Positions 1 through 4,334 of a stretch of DNA of 6,073 nucleotides are shown piece by piece (position 1 is the first letter of the stretch; each line of letters begins with the position of its first letter). A program made the position numbers and the translations under genes. The stretch is from NCBI GenBank assembly GCA_012510295.1, contig JAAZID010000243.1, forward strand, positions 1 to 6,073, written 5' to 3'. Origin of the DNA: Methanomicrobiales archaeon (GTDB taxonomy: Archaea > Halobacteriota > Methanomicrobia > Methanomicrobiales > Methanoculleaceae). The notes under the pieces were generated by a model. That model was not told the DNA's origin. It made no database searches and saw only the letters and a list, made by a program, of their open reading frames with translations.

Positions 1-452
1 GCCAGCTCTTCAGGCTCCGGGAATGCATACGTCGCGCCGAACGGCCCATCCACCGATCTTCCAAACTGCTCTGCCATAAGCGCGACCCGGCGTTTCACCG
101 CCGGGATGTTTGTATTTGTAGCGCAGATATACGAGATGAGGCACTCCCAGGGCTGTTGCCTGACGAGGCGCAGACCCCGGCATTCATGGATCGCTGCGCT
201 GATCACCGGATCACGGTCGATAGATGAGAGGATGGTGGGAAGGTCCTGGTCGAGCCTGAAGTAGTCGCGGATGAACCCGGCATCCGCTCCGGAGAATGTG
301 AGGAGATCTTCATTCTGCCGTATGTGGATGGCCCGTCCCTCGACGGTACCCTGCCACCATCCTTCTACCTTCTCCCAGCGGAAGGTCTGTCCACAGGAGA
401 GCGTGAGATCGAGATCGAATGGCTGGTCGGGTTGGAGTGCGATCGCTGTCAT
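1..452 (-). CDS. ogg: 8-oxoguanine DNA glycosylase, N-terminal part (C-terminus beyond left edge)
   Basis: Base-excision repair enzyme that removes 8-oxoguanine from DNA. Reading the minus strand from the ATG at 452-450 gives 150 uninterrupted codons running off the edge. Visible signatures are SCGQTFRW (residues 19-26), the OGG N-terminal-domain motif; YFRLDQDL (64-71); and RQQPWECLISYICATNTNI (98-116), the start of the helix-hairpin-helix glycosylase fold. The catalytic lysine and the HhH-GPD aspartate would lie beyond the window. Asn113 aligns with human OGG1 Asn149, but the position of human Arg154 appears to be Ala118. The start is supported by GGAGGA at 461-456, just upstream. The gene lies 49 bases downstream of nifB, with a T6 run between them, so co-transcription is uncertain. 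The family call is from motif recognition and is strong; the exact OGG subtype is not settled. Confidence 0.9.
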   Translation of the reverse strand, partial: MTAIALQPDQPFDLDLTLSCGQTFRWEKVEGWWQGTVEGRAIHIRQNEDLLTFSGADAGFIRDYFRLDQDLPTILSSIDRDPVISAAIHECRGLRLVRQQPWECLISYICATNTNIPAVKRRVALMAEQFGRSVDGPFGATYAFPEPEEL

Positions 453-480
453 AAGTCCTCCAGTATTAAGAGTGAGTTTG

Positions 481-486
481 AAAAAA
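481..486 (-). terminator. oligo-T terminator after nifB
   Basis: The minus strand reads CCCTATTTTTTC starting about 15 bases after the nifB stop. A T6 run is a typical archaeal termination signal. It lies upstream of the ogg start, so it may separate the two genes or act only partially. Confidence 0.45.
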
Positions 487-501
487 TAGGGATCTCTGGT
501 T

Positions 502-1407
502 TTATTTGTCTTTCTCTTCCTGGTAGATACAGGACTGCACATCCTGGCCGAGTTTTCCGATGGCGTCTGCCCGGCAGCGCGCACAGTGGCGCATCTGTTT
601 GATGTAGGGAGCGCACCGGTCCTGCATCTCCCGCTTCTCCTTCGGTGTGGGCGGGGTGATATCGGCGAACTTGTAGAGCGGGATGAGCGGTATGACGTTG
701 AAGGTGTATGCCCCCATCTCGCCGACCTTCTTTGCGATCTCAGGGATATGCTTGTCGTTGATCCCGGGGATGTAGACGGTGTTTATCTTGACGAGCATCT
801 TCTTCTCGACCGCCATCTCGATCCCCTTGAGCTGCTGGGATAGGAGGAGTTCTGCTGCCTCGCGCCCATGGTATTTCTTCCCCTTGTACTCAACCCAGGA
901 GTAGATCTTCTCCCCTATCGCCGGGTCGATAGCGCTGAGCGTGACCGTGACGTTCCCGACATCGTACTTCGCCAGTTCCTCTATCGACTCGGGCAACATG
1001 AGGCCGTTTGTGCTGAGGCACATGATCAGGTGGGGGAACTCTCCATGGACCAGGCGTAGCGCTTCAAACGTCTCAGGGTTTGCGAGCGGTTCACCCGGCC
1101 CTGCGATGCCGATCACCTTCACGTAGGGGAACTCTTTAACGACCCTCCTGACCAGATCGAGAGACTCTTCCGGAGTGAGAACCTTGCTCGTCACACCCGG
1201 CCGGCTCTCGTTCACGCAGTCAAAGTCGCGCACACAGTAGTTGCACTGTATGTTGCAATCCGGGGCGACGGGGAGGTGACACCGCCCAAAAACGTGGCAC
1301 GCTTTTTCTGAGTAGCAGGGGTGCTCGCTGATCTTGCGCAGCTGCTCCGGGTCGTAAGGAACCTCCCTGCCCTGAACCATCGCAGTACGGTATGATTCGT
1401 CAGCCAT
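502..1407 (-). CDS. nifB: NifB-type radical SAM protein (nitrogenase cofactor precursor synthesis)
   Basis: 301 residues, the short single-domain form common in methanogens, with no NifX-like tail. NifB fuses two [4Fe-4S] clusters and inserts a SAM-derived carbide to make NifB-co, the precursor of the nitrogenase cofactors. The radical SAM motif CNIQCNYC gives Cys51, Cys55 and Cys58. Family hallmarks follow: HPC (Cys31), FDCVNESRPGVTS (Cys64), GPGEPLAN (103-110), LSTNGL, VKINTVYIPGIND (206-218), and the C-terminal HCARCRADAIGKLGQD with Cys275 and Cys278. Cys37 and Cys43 sit where I recall His and a hydrophobic residue in other NifB proteins. The start at 1407 is preferred because a TATA box lies at 1435-1441; the open frame continues upstream to 1551 but that extension has no family character. 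No other nif gene is visible here, so nitrogen fixation cannot be concluded. Confidence 0.93.
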   Translation of the reverse strand: MADESYRTAMVQGREVPYDPEQLRKISEHPCYSEKACHVFGRCHLPVAPDCNIQCNYCVRDFDCVNESRPGVTSKVLTPEESLDLVRRVVKEFPYVKVIGIAGPGEPLANPETFEALRLVHGEFPHLIMCLSTNGLMLPESIEELAKYDVGNVTVTLSAIDPAIGEKIYSWVEYKGKKYHGREAAELLLSQQLKGIEMAVEKKMLVKINTVYIPGINDKHIPEIAKKVGEMGAYTFNVIPLIPLYKFADITPPTPKEKREMQDRCAPYIKQMRHCARCRADAIGKLGQDVQSCIYQEEKDK

Positions 1408-1430
1408 ATCTATGATCCAGTTTTTCCTGT

Positions 1431-1442
1431 GACAATATATAG
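1431..1442 (-). promoter_or_regulatory. TATA box of nifB
   Basis: The minus strand reads CTATATATTGTC. Its downstream edge is about 28 bases from the nifB ATG at 1407, so the usual archaeal TATA-to-start-site distance puts transcription start only a few bases before the ATG. No good Shine-Dalgarno sequence is visible, which fits a near-leaderless transcript. Confidence 0.5.
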
Positions 1443-1644
1443 TGATGGGTACCAGCCTACTGATACTACGATATATGATCGCTCCCGTGACTGTAGCAGA
1501 TGCTTTTTCTCTGCGGATCAACACTTTTGCCCATGATCCTGCTGCTCTCACCCGGGAGACATTGCCATCGTCCGCTCTGACGGGGTACTGGACGTGGTGG
1601 GCAAGTATCGGGGCGTCAGGAACTGCCAGGGATCCCGGGACACA
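1443..1644. other. divergent intergenic region without a convincing gene
   Basis: This is most of the 294-base gap between nifB (minus) and the first zinc-ribbon gene (plus). It carries a second TATA-like string, ATATAT, at 1471-1476. A plus-strand frame open from 1537 continues into the zinc-ribbon gene and includes the coding-like stretch GDIAIVRSDGVLDVVGKYRG (1555-1614). That stretch has no ATG start and runs through the promoter of the zinc-ribbon gene. I see no RNA gene or clear repeat here. Confidence 0.4.
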
Positions 1645-1654
1645 CTTATATATG
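1645..1654 (+). promoter_or_regulatory. TATA box of the first zinc-ribbon gene
   Basis: CTTATATATG at 1645-1654 follows the GC-rich GGATCCCGGGACACA. The expected transcription start is about 1675-1680, which gives a leader of about 25 bases before the ATG at 1702. A second TATATG at 1669-1674 is a weaker alternative. Confidence 0.5.
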
Positions 1655-1674
1655 CACGCAGGTGGTTGTATATG

Positions 1675-1689
1675 TGCAGACTATCTGCA
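1675..1689. promoter_or_regulatory. perfect 15-bp palindrome at the predicted transcription start (possible operator)
   Basis: TGCAGA-CTA-TCTGCA is a perfect 6+6 inverted repeat with a 3-base centre. It sits where transcription of the zinc-ribbon gene should begin. A repressor bound here would block the promoter. It is not copied upstream of the second gene. The operator role is inference from position and symmetry only. Confidence 0.35.
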
Positions 1690-1701
1690 TGGTTGAAGTA
1701 T

Positions 1702-1878
1702 ATGGATGAGAGATATTCGAGCAGGCGTCCCCGCTCGTACCAGGACCGCCCCCGCGAGTTCCATAAGGCAGTCTGTTCTGACTGTGGCAAAGAGTGCGAA
1801 GTTCCTTTCAAGCCTACGGAGGGCAGACCTGTCTACTGCCGCGACTGCCTCCCAAAGTACAGGAAGCCTCGTTATTGA
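1702..1878 (+). CDS. CxxC-x17-CxxC zinc-binding protein, copy A
   Basis: 58-residue basic protein. The C-terminal half has CSDC (residues 25-28), exactly 17 residues, then CRDC (46-49), with the conserved ECEVPFKPTEGRPVYC between. This matches the small CxxC-x17-CxxC domain family known from archaea and bacteria, whose function is not established to my knowledge. Four cysteines should bind one zinc ion. The N-terminus is Arg-rich (MDERYSSRRPRSYQDRPREF) and could contact nucleic acid, which is inference. There is no signal peptide or membrane segment. The start at 1702 is chosen because a TATA box lies about 50 bases upstream and because copy B has the same length. The frame is open further upstream (a GTG at 1594), but that would cross the promoter. 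The Shine-Dalgarno sequence is weak. Copy B follows after 41 bases, so the pair is probably one operon. Confidence 0.85.
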   Translation: MDERYSSRRPRSYQDRPREFHKAVCSDCGKECEVPFKPTEGRPVYCRDCLPKYRKPRY

Positions 1879-1919
1879 GTTGTTTTGTGAATACAGTTTC
1901 TCGGTGAGTTGAAATATCA

Positions 1920-2096
1920 ATGCAAGATAGATACCCGGGTCGGGGTCCCCGCTCGTACCAGGACCGCCCCCGCGAATTCCATAAGGCAGTCTGTTCTGAC
2001 TGCGGCAGAGAATGCGAAGTTCCTTTCAAGCCTACGGAGGGCAGGCCTGTCTATTGCCGTGACTGCCTCCCGAAGCACAGAAAACCCCGATTCTAA
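1920..2096 (+). CDS. CxxC-x17-CxxC zinc-binding protein, copy B
   Basis: 58 residues, a tandem paralogue of the gene just upstream. It has the same CSDC (25-28) and CRDC (46-49) pairs with 17 residues between, so the metal site is intact. It differs from copy A mainly at the N-terminus (MQDRYPGRGP versus MDERYSSRRP) and by Lys30Arg, Tyr53His and Tyr58Phe. GGTGA at 1903-1907, 12 bases before the ATG, is a fair Shine-Dalgarno match, better than that of copy A. No separate TATA box is evident in the 41-base gap, so transcription from the copy A promoter is likely. A T8 run directly after the stop closes the unit. The domain family is recognised; the cellular role is unknown. Confidence 0.85.
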   Translation: MQDRYPGRGPRSYQDRPREFHKAVCSDCGRECEVPFKPTEGRPVYCRDCLPKHRKPRF

Positions 2097-2098
2097 CC

Positions 2099-2106
2099 TT
2101 TTTTTT
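2099..2106 (+). terminator. T8 terminator of the zinc-ribbon pair
   Basis: Eight consecutive T residues start two bases after the TAA stop of copy B. This is a strong archaeal oligo-T termination signal and marks the end of the plus-strand unit. Confidence 0.7.
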
Positions 2107-2223
2107 GTCCGCACTCCCGGCATGAAGAGCTGGTTTGTGTCGATGCCTGGTGTGATCGCTACGGAGCATATCCGGTGATTGCAGAGAGCAGACCCGTGAG
2201 GAATGTGAAGGGGTAAAAGTTGG

Positions 2224-2330
2224 AGATAGTGGGATCGCCACGACACCAGAGATGAGAAGTTCTTTGATGCGCGATGTGGGTATCAATCGATGTAGATAGT
2301 GGGATCGCCACGACACCAGAGATGAGAAGT
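2224..2330. repeat. perfect 37-bp direct repeat, two copies separated by 33 bp
   Basis: Positions 2224-2260 and 2294-2330 are identical over all 37 bases, beginning AGATAGTGGGATCGCCACGA and ending GATGAGAAGT. Inside each is GTGG-GATCG-CCAC, a 4-bp stem with a 5-base loop. The 33-base interval is unique. A partial look-alike of the core (GTGTGATCGCTACG) occurs at 2150-2163. The geometry would fit a one-spacer CRISPR, but there are no cas genes and no typical repeat end. A short local duplication or a set of protein-binding iterons is equally possible. Confidence 0.85.
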
Positions 2331-2402
2331 CTCAGGATCAGGAATGGTCAGGGTGGATATCGTTTCTATCCTGGAGGACTCCTGCGATAGGTTTGCCGGA
2401 CT

Positions 2403-2422
2403 CTCCAGTGGAAGCGGAGGGG
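2403..2422 (+). promoter_or_regulatory. origin recognition box (ORB)-like element
   Basis: CTCCAGTGGAAGCGGAGGGG contains the dyad TCCA-G-TGGA followed by a G-string. As I recall the archaeal ORB/mini-ORB core, TCCAGTGGAAACGAAGGGG, this site differs at only two purine positions (A to G twice). ORBs are bound by Cdc6/Orc1, which is encoded at 4335-5468. It lies in an intergenic region. Only one good copy is seen, whereas origins usually carry several, so origin function is unproven. Confidence 0.5.
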
Positions 2423-2464
2423 ATCATGGGTTTTTCCGGAGGGTCGGTCTATCCTGCAAGTATC

Positions 2465-2488
2465 AAAAAATAGAGAGCCCTATCTCTC
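2465..2488 (-). terminator. stem plus oligo-T terminator of mop
   Basis: On the minus strand GAGAG-ATAGGG-CTCTC overlaps the mop stop codon and is followed by TATTTTTT (T6 at 2470-2465). Archaeal termination mainly needs the T-run; the stem may stabilise the 3' end. Confidence 0.6.
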
Positions 2489-2696
2489 AGTCGGTTGCGA
2501 TCATGACCTCGGTTGACTTGACCACAGCGTAGACCTTCTTGCCGGTGGTAAGCCCGAGGTTCTCCACAGCCTTTTTTGTGATGACCGAGGTGATCTCACC
2601 GCCACCATCCAGCGCGATGATAACCTCAGCGGTGACCATCCCGGTCTCGATCTGTTTTACCGTCCCGGGGAGCCGGTTTCTTGCACTTAGCTTCAT
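2487..2696 (-). CDS. molbindin-like protein, single Mop/TOBE domain
   Basis: 69 residues forming a single Mop/TOBE domain. Visible signatures are MKLSARNRLPGTVKQIETG (1-19), VTAEVIIALDGGGEITSVIT (21-40), a helix AVENLGL and the final strand KKVYAVVKSTEVMIATD (53-69). Molbindins of this size assemble into multimers that bind molybdate or tungstate in the cytoplasm. The same domain also occurs at the C-terminus of ModE and ModC, but nothing is fused here. In a methanogen the likely beneficiaries are formylmethanofuran and formate dehydrogenases (inference). The start at 2696 is chosen because GTGAT lies 5-9 bases upstream and a TATA box lies at 2730-2735; the open frame to 2837 would cross that promoter. 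A terminator follows directly, so this is a single-gene unit. Whether it binds Mo or W cannot be read from the sequence. Confidence 0.88.
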   Translation of the reverse strand: MKLSARNRLPGTVKQIETGMVTAEVIIALDGGGEITSVITKKAVENLGLTTGKKVYAVVKSTEVMIATD

Positions 2697-2718
2697 GTGA
2701 ATCACTGACAGTGCTCTA

Positions 2719-2736
2719 CCTTTTAGCTGTATATAG
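2719..2736 (-). promoter_or_regulatory. TATA box of mop
   Basis: The minus strand reads CTATATACAGCTAAAAGG, preceded by CGAAAT as a possible BRE. The TATA edge is 34 bases from the ATG. The string TATATACA-R-CTAAAA recurs in the cdc6 promoter (5483-5501). Confidence 0.55.
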
Positions 2737-2866
2737 ATTTCGTTCTTTGTGATCGCCCTGCCCCGGATGTGAGTTCTTCTGTACGGGCGGGCAACGGGGA
2801 TGCCGCCCGGCACGCCGGCAGCCGCCTGAAACTCCATGATGCTCGCGAGGTCACAGGCACCGAATG

Positions 2867-2871
2867 AAAAA
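2867..2871 (-). terminator. oligo-T signal after tRNA-Val
   Basis: The minus strand reads CCTCTTTTTCATT, about 30 bases beyond the 3' end of the tRNA. A T5 run is a plausible archaeal terminator. Confidence 0.4.
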
Positions 2872-2899
2872 GAGGATGGGCGTTTTCATGCGAGATCGA

Positions 2900-2973
2900 T
2901 GGGCCTGGCCCGATTCGAACGGGCGATCTTCTCCGTGTAAGGGAGACGTCATAACCAGCTAGACCACAAGCCC
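2900..2973 (-). tRNA. tRNA-Val (anticodon UAC)
   Basis: 74-nt tRNA on the minus strand, reading valine GUA codons and probably the wider GUN family. The acceptor stem GGGCTTG pairs with CAGGCCC (one G-U pair), with discriminator A at 2900. The anticodon stem TCTCC/GGAGA encloses CTTACAC, with anticodon TAC at 2939-2937. The T-arm is GCCCG-TTCGAAT-CGGGC. The 3' CCA is not encoded and no intron is present. It stands alone between mop and the 3000-3282 block. Confidence 0.95.
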
Positions 2974-3004
2974 GCTGATGCCTCATAGTATTTCGCATCG
3001 TGAG

Positions 3005-3013
3005 GGATAAACG
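3005..3013 (-). promoter_or_regulatory. possible TATA box of tRNA-Val
   Basis: The minus strand reads CGTTTATCC, centred about 35 bases before the mature 5' end, leaving room for a short leader. A second AT-rich string, AAATACTAT (2985-2993), lies too close to the tRNA to set a start before it. The choice is tentative. Confidence 0.3.
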
Positions 3014-3265
3014 TTGCCGCCCGGAAAACTACACCTCCGGGATCTGGTCGAGAGGATCCGGTCCGGTCATCATCAGCGCCAGGCCAGGTTCTCTCCCGGC
3101 ACACCCCTCTCCCATCGGGACGGTACCTGTGCGTGTGTCCGATCTCCTCAGGGGCCGGCTACACCAGAAGTTGCCCCCCCGACGGTCAGGGGTGGGTCCG
3201 GGCGTAGGGGATCCTGACCAGCGATACAGCCATCAGAACGAAAAAGGTGCGCTCGAATTGACCTG
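3014..3265. other. GC-rich block without an assignable gene
   Basis: About 250 bases between tRNA-Val and mch. Both strands have open frames but none has a credible start, ribosome-binding site or recognised domain. On the minus strand a start-less frame of 67 codons (3232-3032) ends in MTGPDPLDQIPEV. A second minus frame from an ATG at 3233 gives only MAVSLVRIPYARTHP. The two overlap near a C7 tract (3174-3180). An inverted repeat GGTCAGG/CCTGACC spans 3184-3219. It could be a decayed gene, a structured RNA or plain spacer. Confidence 0.4.
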
Positions 3266-3270
3266 AAAAA
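3266..3270 (-). terminator. oligo-T terminator of mch
   Basis: After the mch TAA the minus strand reads ACCCCACCCCCGTTTTTC, a T5 run 13 bases past the stop. A second T5 at 3245-3241 could act as a backup. Confidence 0.5.
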
Positions 3271-3282
3271 CGGGGGTGGGGT

Positions 3283-4230
3283 TTAAATGAATCCAAACGA
3301 TTTCAGTGTCACTTCGGGGTTGACGGCTCCCACATGGTAGACAGCACCCTCGGAGACCTCGTTGATGACAACCTCGGCCGGCGAGAAGAGCGAGGTGTCG
3401 ATCTTGTAGAAGTCAAACTCGGCCTCCTTGAAGATGTCGTAGAAGGGCTTCCCGTATCCTTTGGATTTGTTGCTCGGGATCCTGTCAAGGTAATCTTTGA
3501 TCTCCGGGGCGTTCATCGTCAGCATGATACTGCCATGGTAGATCGTGGCATCATTGGTGCTCCCCATCGCCATCGTACCATCCTTCTTGATGGGGGCGAT
3601 CGGGGCGTGGCCGATACCGGCGGTGATCTTCTTTGTGTCAAACCCGAGTTCGTTCAGCTTGTAGATCGCGGTCTCGACACAGCGACCGGCGACCTGAATC
3701 GACCCGACGATCGATGCCGTGGGAGCGACGACCGCACAGGTGTTGGCGACATCGACGTTACAGGCATCTGCGATCTGCTCCATAACGCCGGCGTTCGGGA
3801 GGTGGTCGCTCTCAAGTGCAATGACTGCATAGTCAAACTCATCCTCGTACTCGATAACCTCGTAGGTGTGCTTGGGCTTCAGGGAGAGCGCCCGTGCAGG
3901 ACCGCTACCCATAGCGAAGTACTTGTTGACGTTGACCGTCCAGCCCGCTTTCTGGGCGCCAAGGCACGCGATGGCCGGGAAATCGGTGCTGACCTCGATA
4001 AACGGTATCGGAACATCCCTGATCCGACCCATCGTGATGTCGACCTCGCCGAGCCCGCCCATGCAGATCTCGGTAAACTGTCTTCCTGCCCGGTACCCGC
4101 CGGCAATGCTGACGCCGCAATCAACGACACGTGCGCCGTTGTCGAGCTCGTACGGGACGGCATTAAACTCCTCGGCATATTCGAAGAGTTCATCGAAAAT
4201 ATCCAGTGCCAGTTCATTCACGCTGAGCAT
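3283..4230 (-). CDS. mch: N5,N10-methenyl-tetrahydromethanopterin cyclohydrolase
   Basis: 315 residues, the usual length of archaeal Mch. It interconverts N5-formyl- and N5,N10-methenyl-tetrahydromethanopterin in the cytoplasm, the third step of CO2 reduction to methane. Visible signatures are MLSVNE at the N-terminus, NGARVVDCGVSIAGGYRAG (31-49), AGWTVNVNKYFAMGSGPARA (95-114), NTCAVVAPTASIVGSIQVAG (163-182), then Arg183 and Glu186, which I recall as functional residues in archaeal Mch structures. Further on are HAPIAPIKKDGTMAMGSTND (208-227) and YDIFKEAEFDFYKIDTSLFSP (264-284 region). The start at 4230 matches the family N-terminus and has GAGGT about 8 bases upstream; the open frame to 4329 adds 33 residues without family character. 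It lies 104 bases downstream of cdc6, with no obvious terminator between them, so readthrough is possible alongside its own weak promoter. Confidence 0.97.
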   Translation of the reverse strand: MLSVNELALDIFDELFEYAEEFNAVPYELDNGARVVDCGVSIAGGYRAGRQFTEICMGGLGEVDITMGRIRDVPIPFIEVSTDFPAIACLGAQKAGWTVNVNKYFAMGSGPARALSLKPKHTYEVIEYEDEFDYAVIALESDHLPNAGVMEQIADACNVDVANTCAVVAPTASIVGSIQVAGRCVETAIYKLNELGFDTKKITAGIGHAPIAPIKKDGTMAMGSTNDATIYHGSIMLTMNAPEIKDYLDRIPSNKSKGYGKPFYDIFKEAEFDFYKIDTSLFSPAEVVINEVSEGAVYHVGAVNPEVTLKSFGFI

Positions 4231-4267
4231 GTGGCAAACCTCATCAGAATACAAACGGTGGCGGAAC

Positions 4268-4281
4268 AGATAAGGATTTTC
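4268..4281 (-). promoter_or_regulatory. possible BRE/TATA element of mch
   Basis: The minus strand reads GAAAATCCTTATCT, with the TATA-like CTTATC centred about 41 bases before the mch ATG. Transcription would then start near 4246, just before the Shine-Dalgarno GAGGT. The match is weak. Confidence 0.3.
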
Positions 4282-4334
4282 AATCGCTTGTCGACTGGTA
4301 GATAATCTGGAGATGGTCGGGATCTTCAAACCGT

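Larger units (their letters stand above)
1691..2096 (+). repeat. tandem gene duplication (two zinc-ribbon copies)
   Basis: Copy A (1691-1878) and copy B (1908-2096) are direct duplicates. Homology starts about 10 bases before each ATG (GTTGAAGTAT versus GTTGAAATATCA) and runs to the stop codon. From codon 10 onward (1729-1875 versus 1947-2093), I count 15 base differences in 147. Eleven codons differ silently and three change an amino acid (Lys30Arg, Tyr53His, Tyr58Phe). The first nine codons diverge more. Confidence 0.9.
2107..2464. other. gene-free region with repeats and an ORB-like site
   Basis: About 360 bases between two terminators, with no convincing gene on either strand. It contains the two 37-base direct repeats (2224-2330), an ORB-like element (2403-2422) and a degenerate ORB-like string at 2192-2214 ending in GAAGGGG. 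A plus-strand frame from 2344 (62 codons) runs across the ORB-like site, through the mop terminator and antisense into mop, so I do not call it. No strongly AT-rich unwinding element is apparent. Confidence 0.5.

Noticed and set aside
271..602. Plus-strand open frames (72 and 92 codons)
   Set aside because: Antisense to the ogg and nifB genes; the translations are compositionally odd and carry no domain.
1408..1551. 48-residue N-terminal extension of NifB
   Set aside because: It covers the TATA box at 1431-1442 and has no NifB family similarity. The ATG at 1407 fits the family N-terminus.
2224..2330. CRISPR array call for the 37-bp repeat pair
   Set aside because: There are only two repeats and one interval, no cas genes, no leader, and the repeat lacks the typical GAAAC/GAAAG-type end. 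Reported as a direct repeat instead.
2344..2532. 62-codon plus-strand open frame
   Set aside because: It runs through the ORB-like site and the mop terminator and then antisense into mop, with no promoter or ribosome-binding site.
2697..2837. 47-residue N-terminal extension of the Mop protein
   Set aside because: It spans the mop TATA box, and single-domain molbindins are about 70 residues. The start at 2696 has a Shine-Dalgarno match.
2900..2973. tRNA-Val as an integration site of a mobile element
   Set aside because: No second copy of the tRNA 3' end, no integrase and no element boundary is visible in the window.
2723..2998. 91-codon minus-strand open frame
   Set aside because: It overlaps the whole tRNA-Val gene and the mop promoter, so it cannot be a real gene.
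3334..4305. 323-codon open frame on the plus strand
   Set aside because: It is exactly antisense to mch, which has full family signatures. Long antisense frames are common in GC-rich coding DNA.
4231..4329. 33-residue extension of Mch
   Set aside because: Mch proteins begin with M-x-SVNE. The GAGGT ribosome-binding motif lies just before the ATG at 4230.
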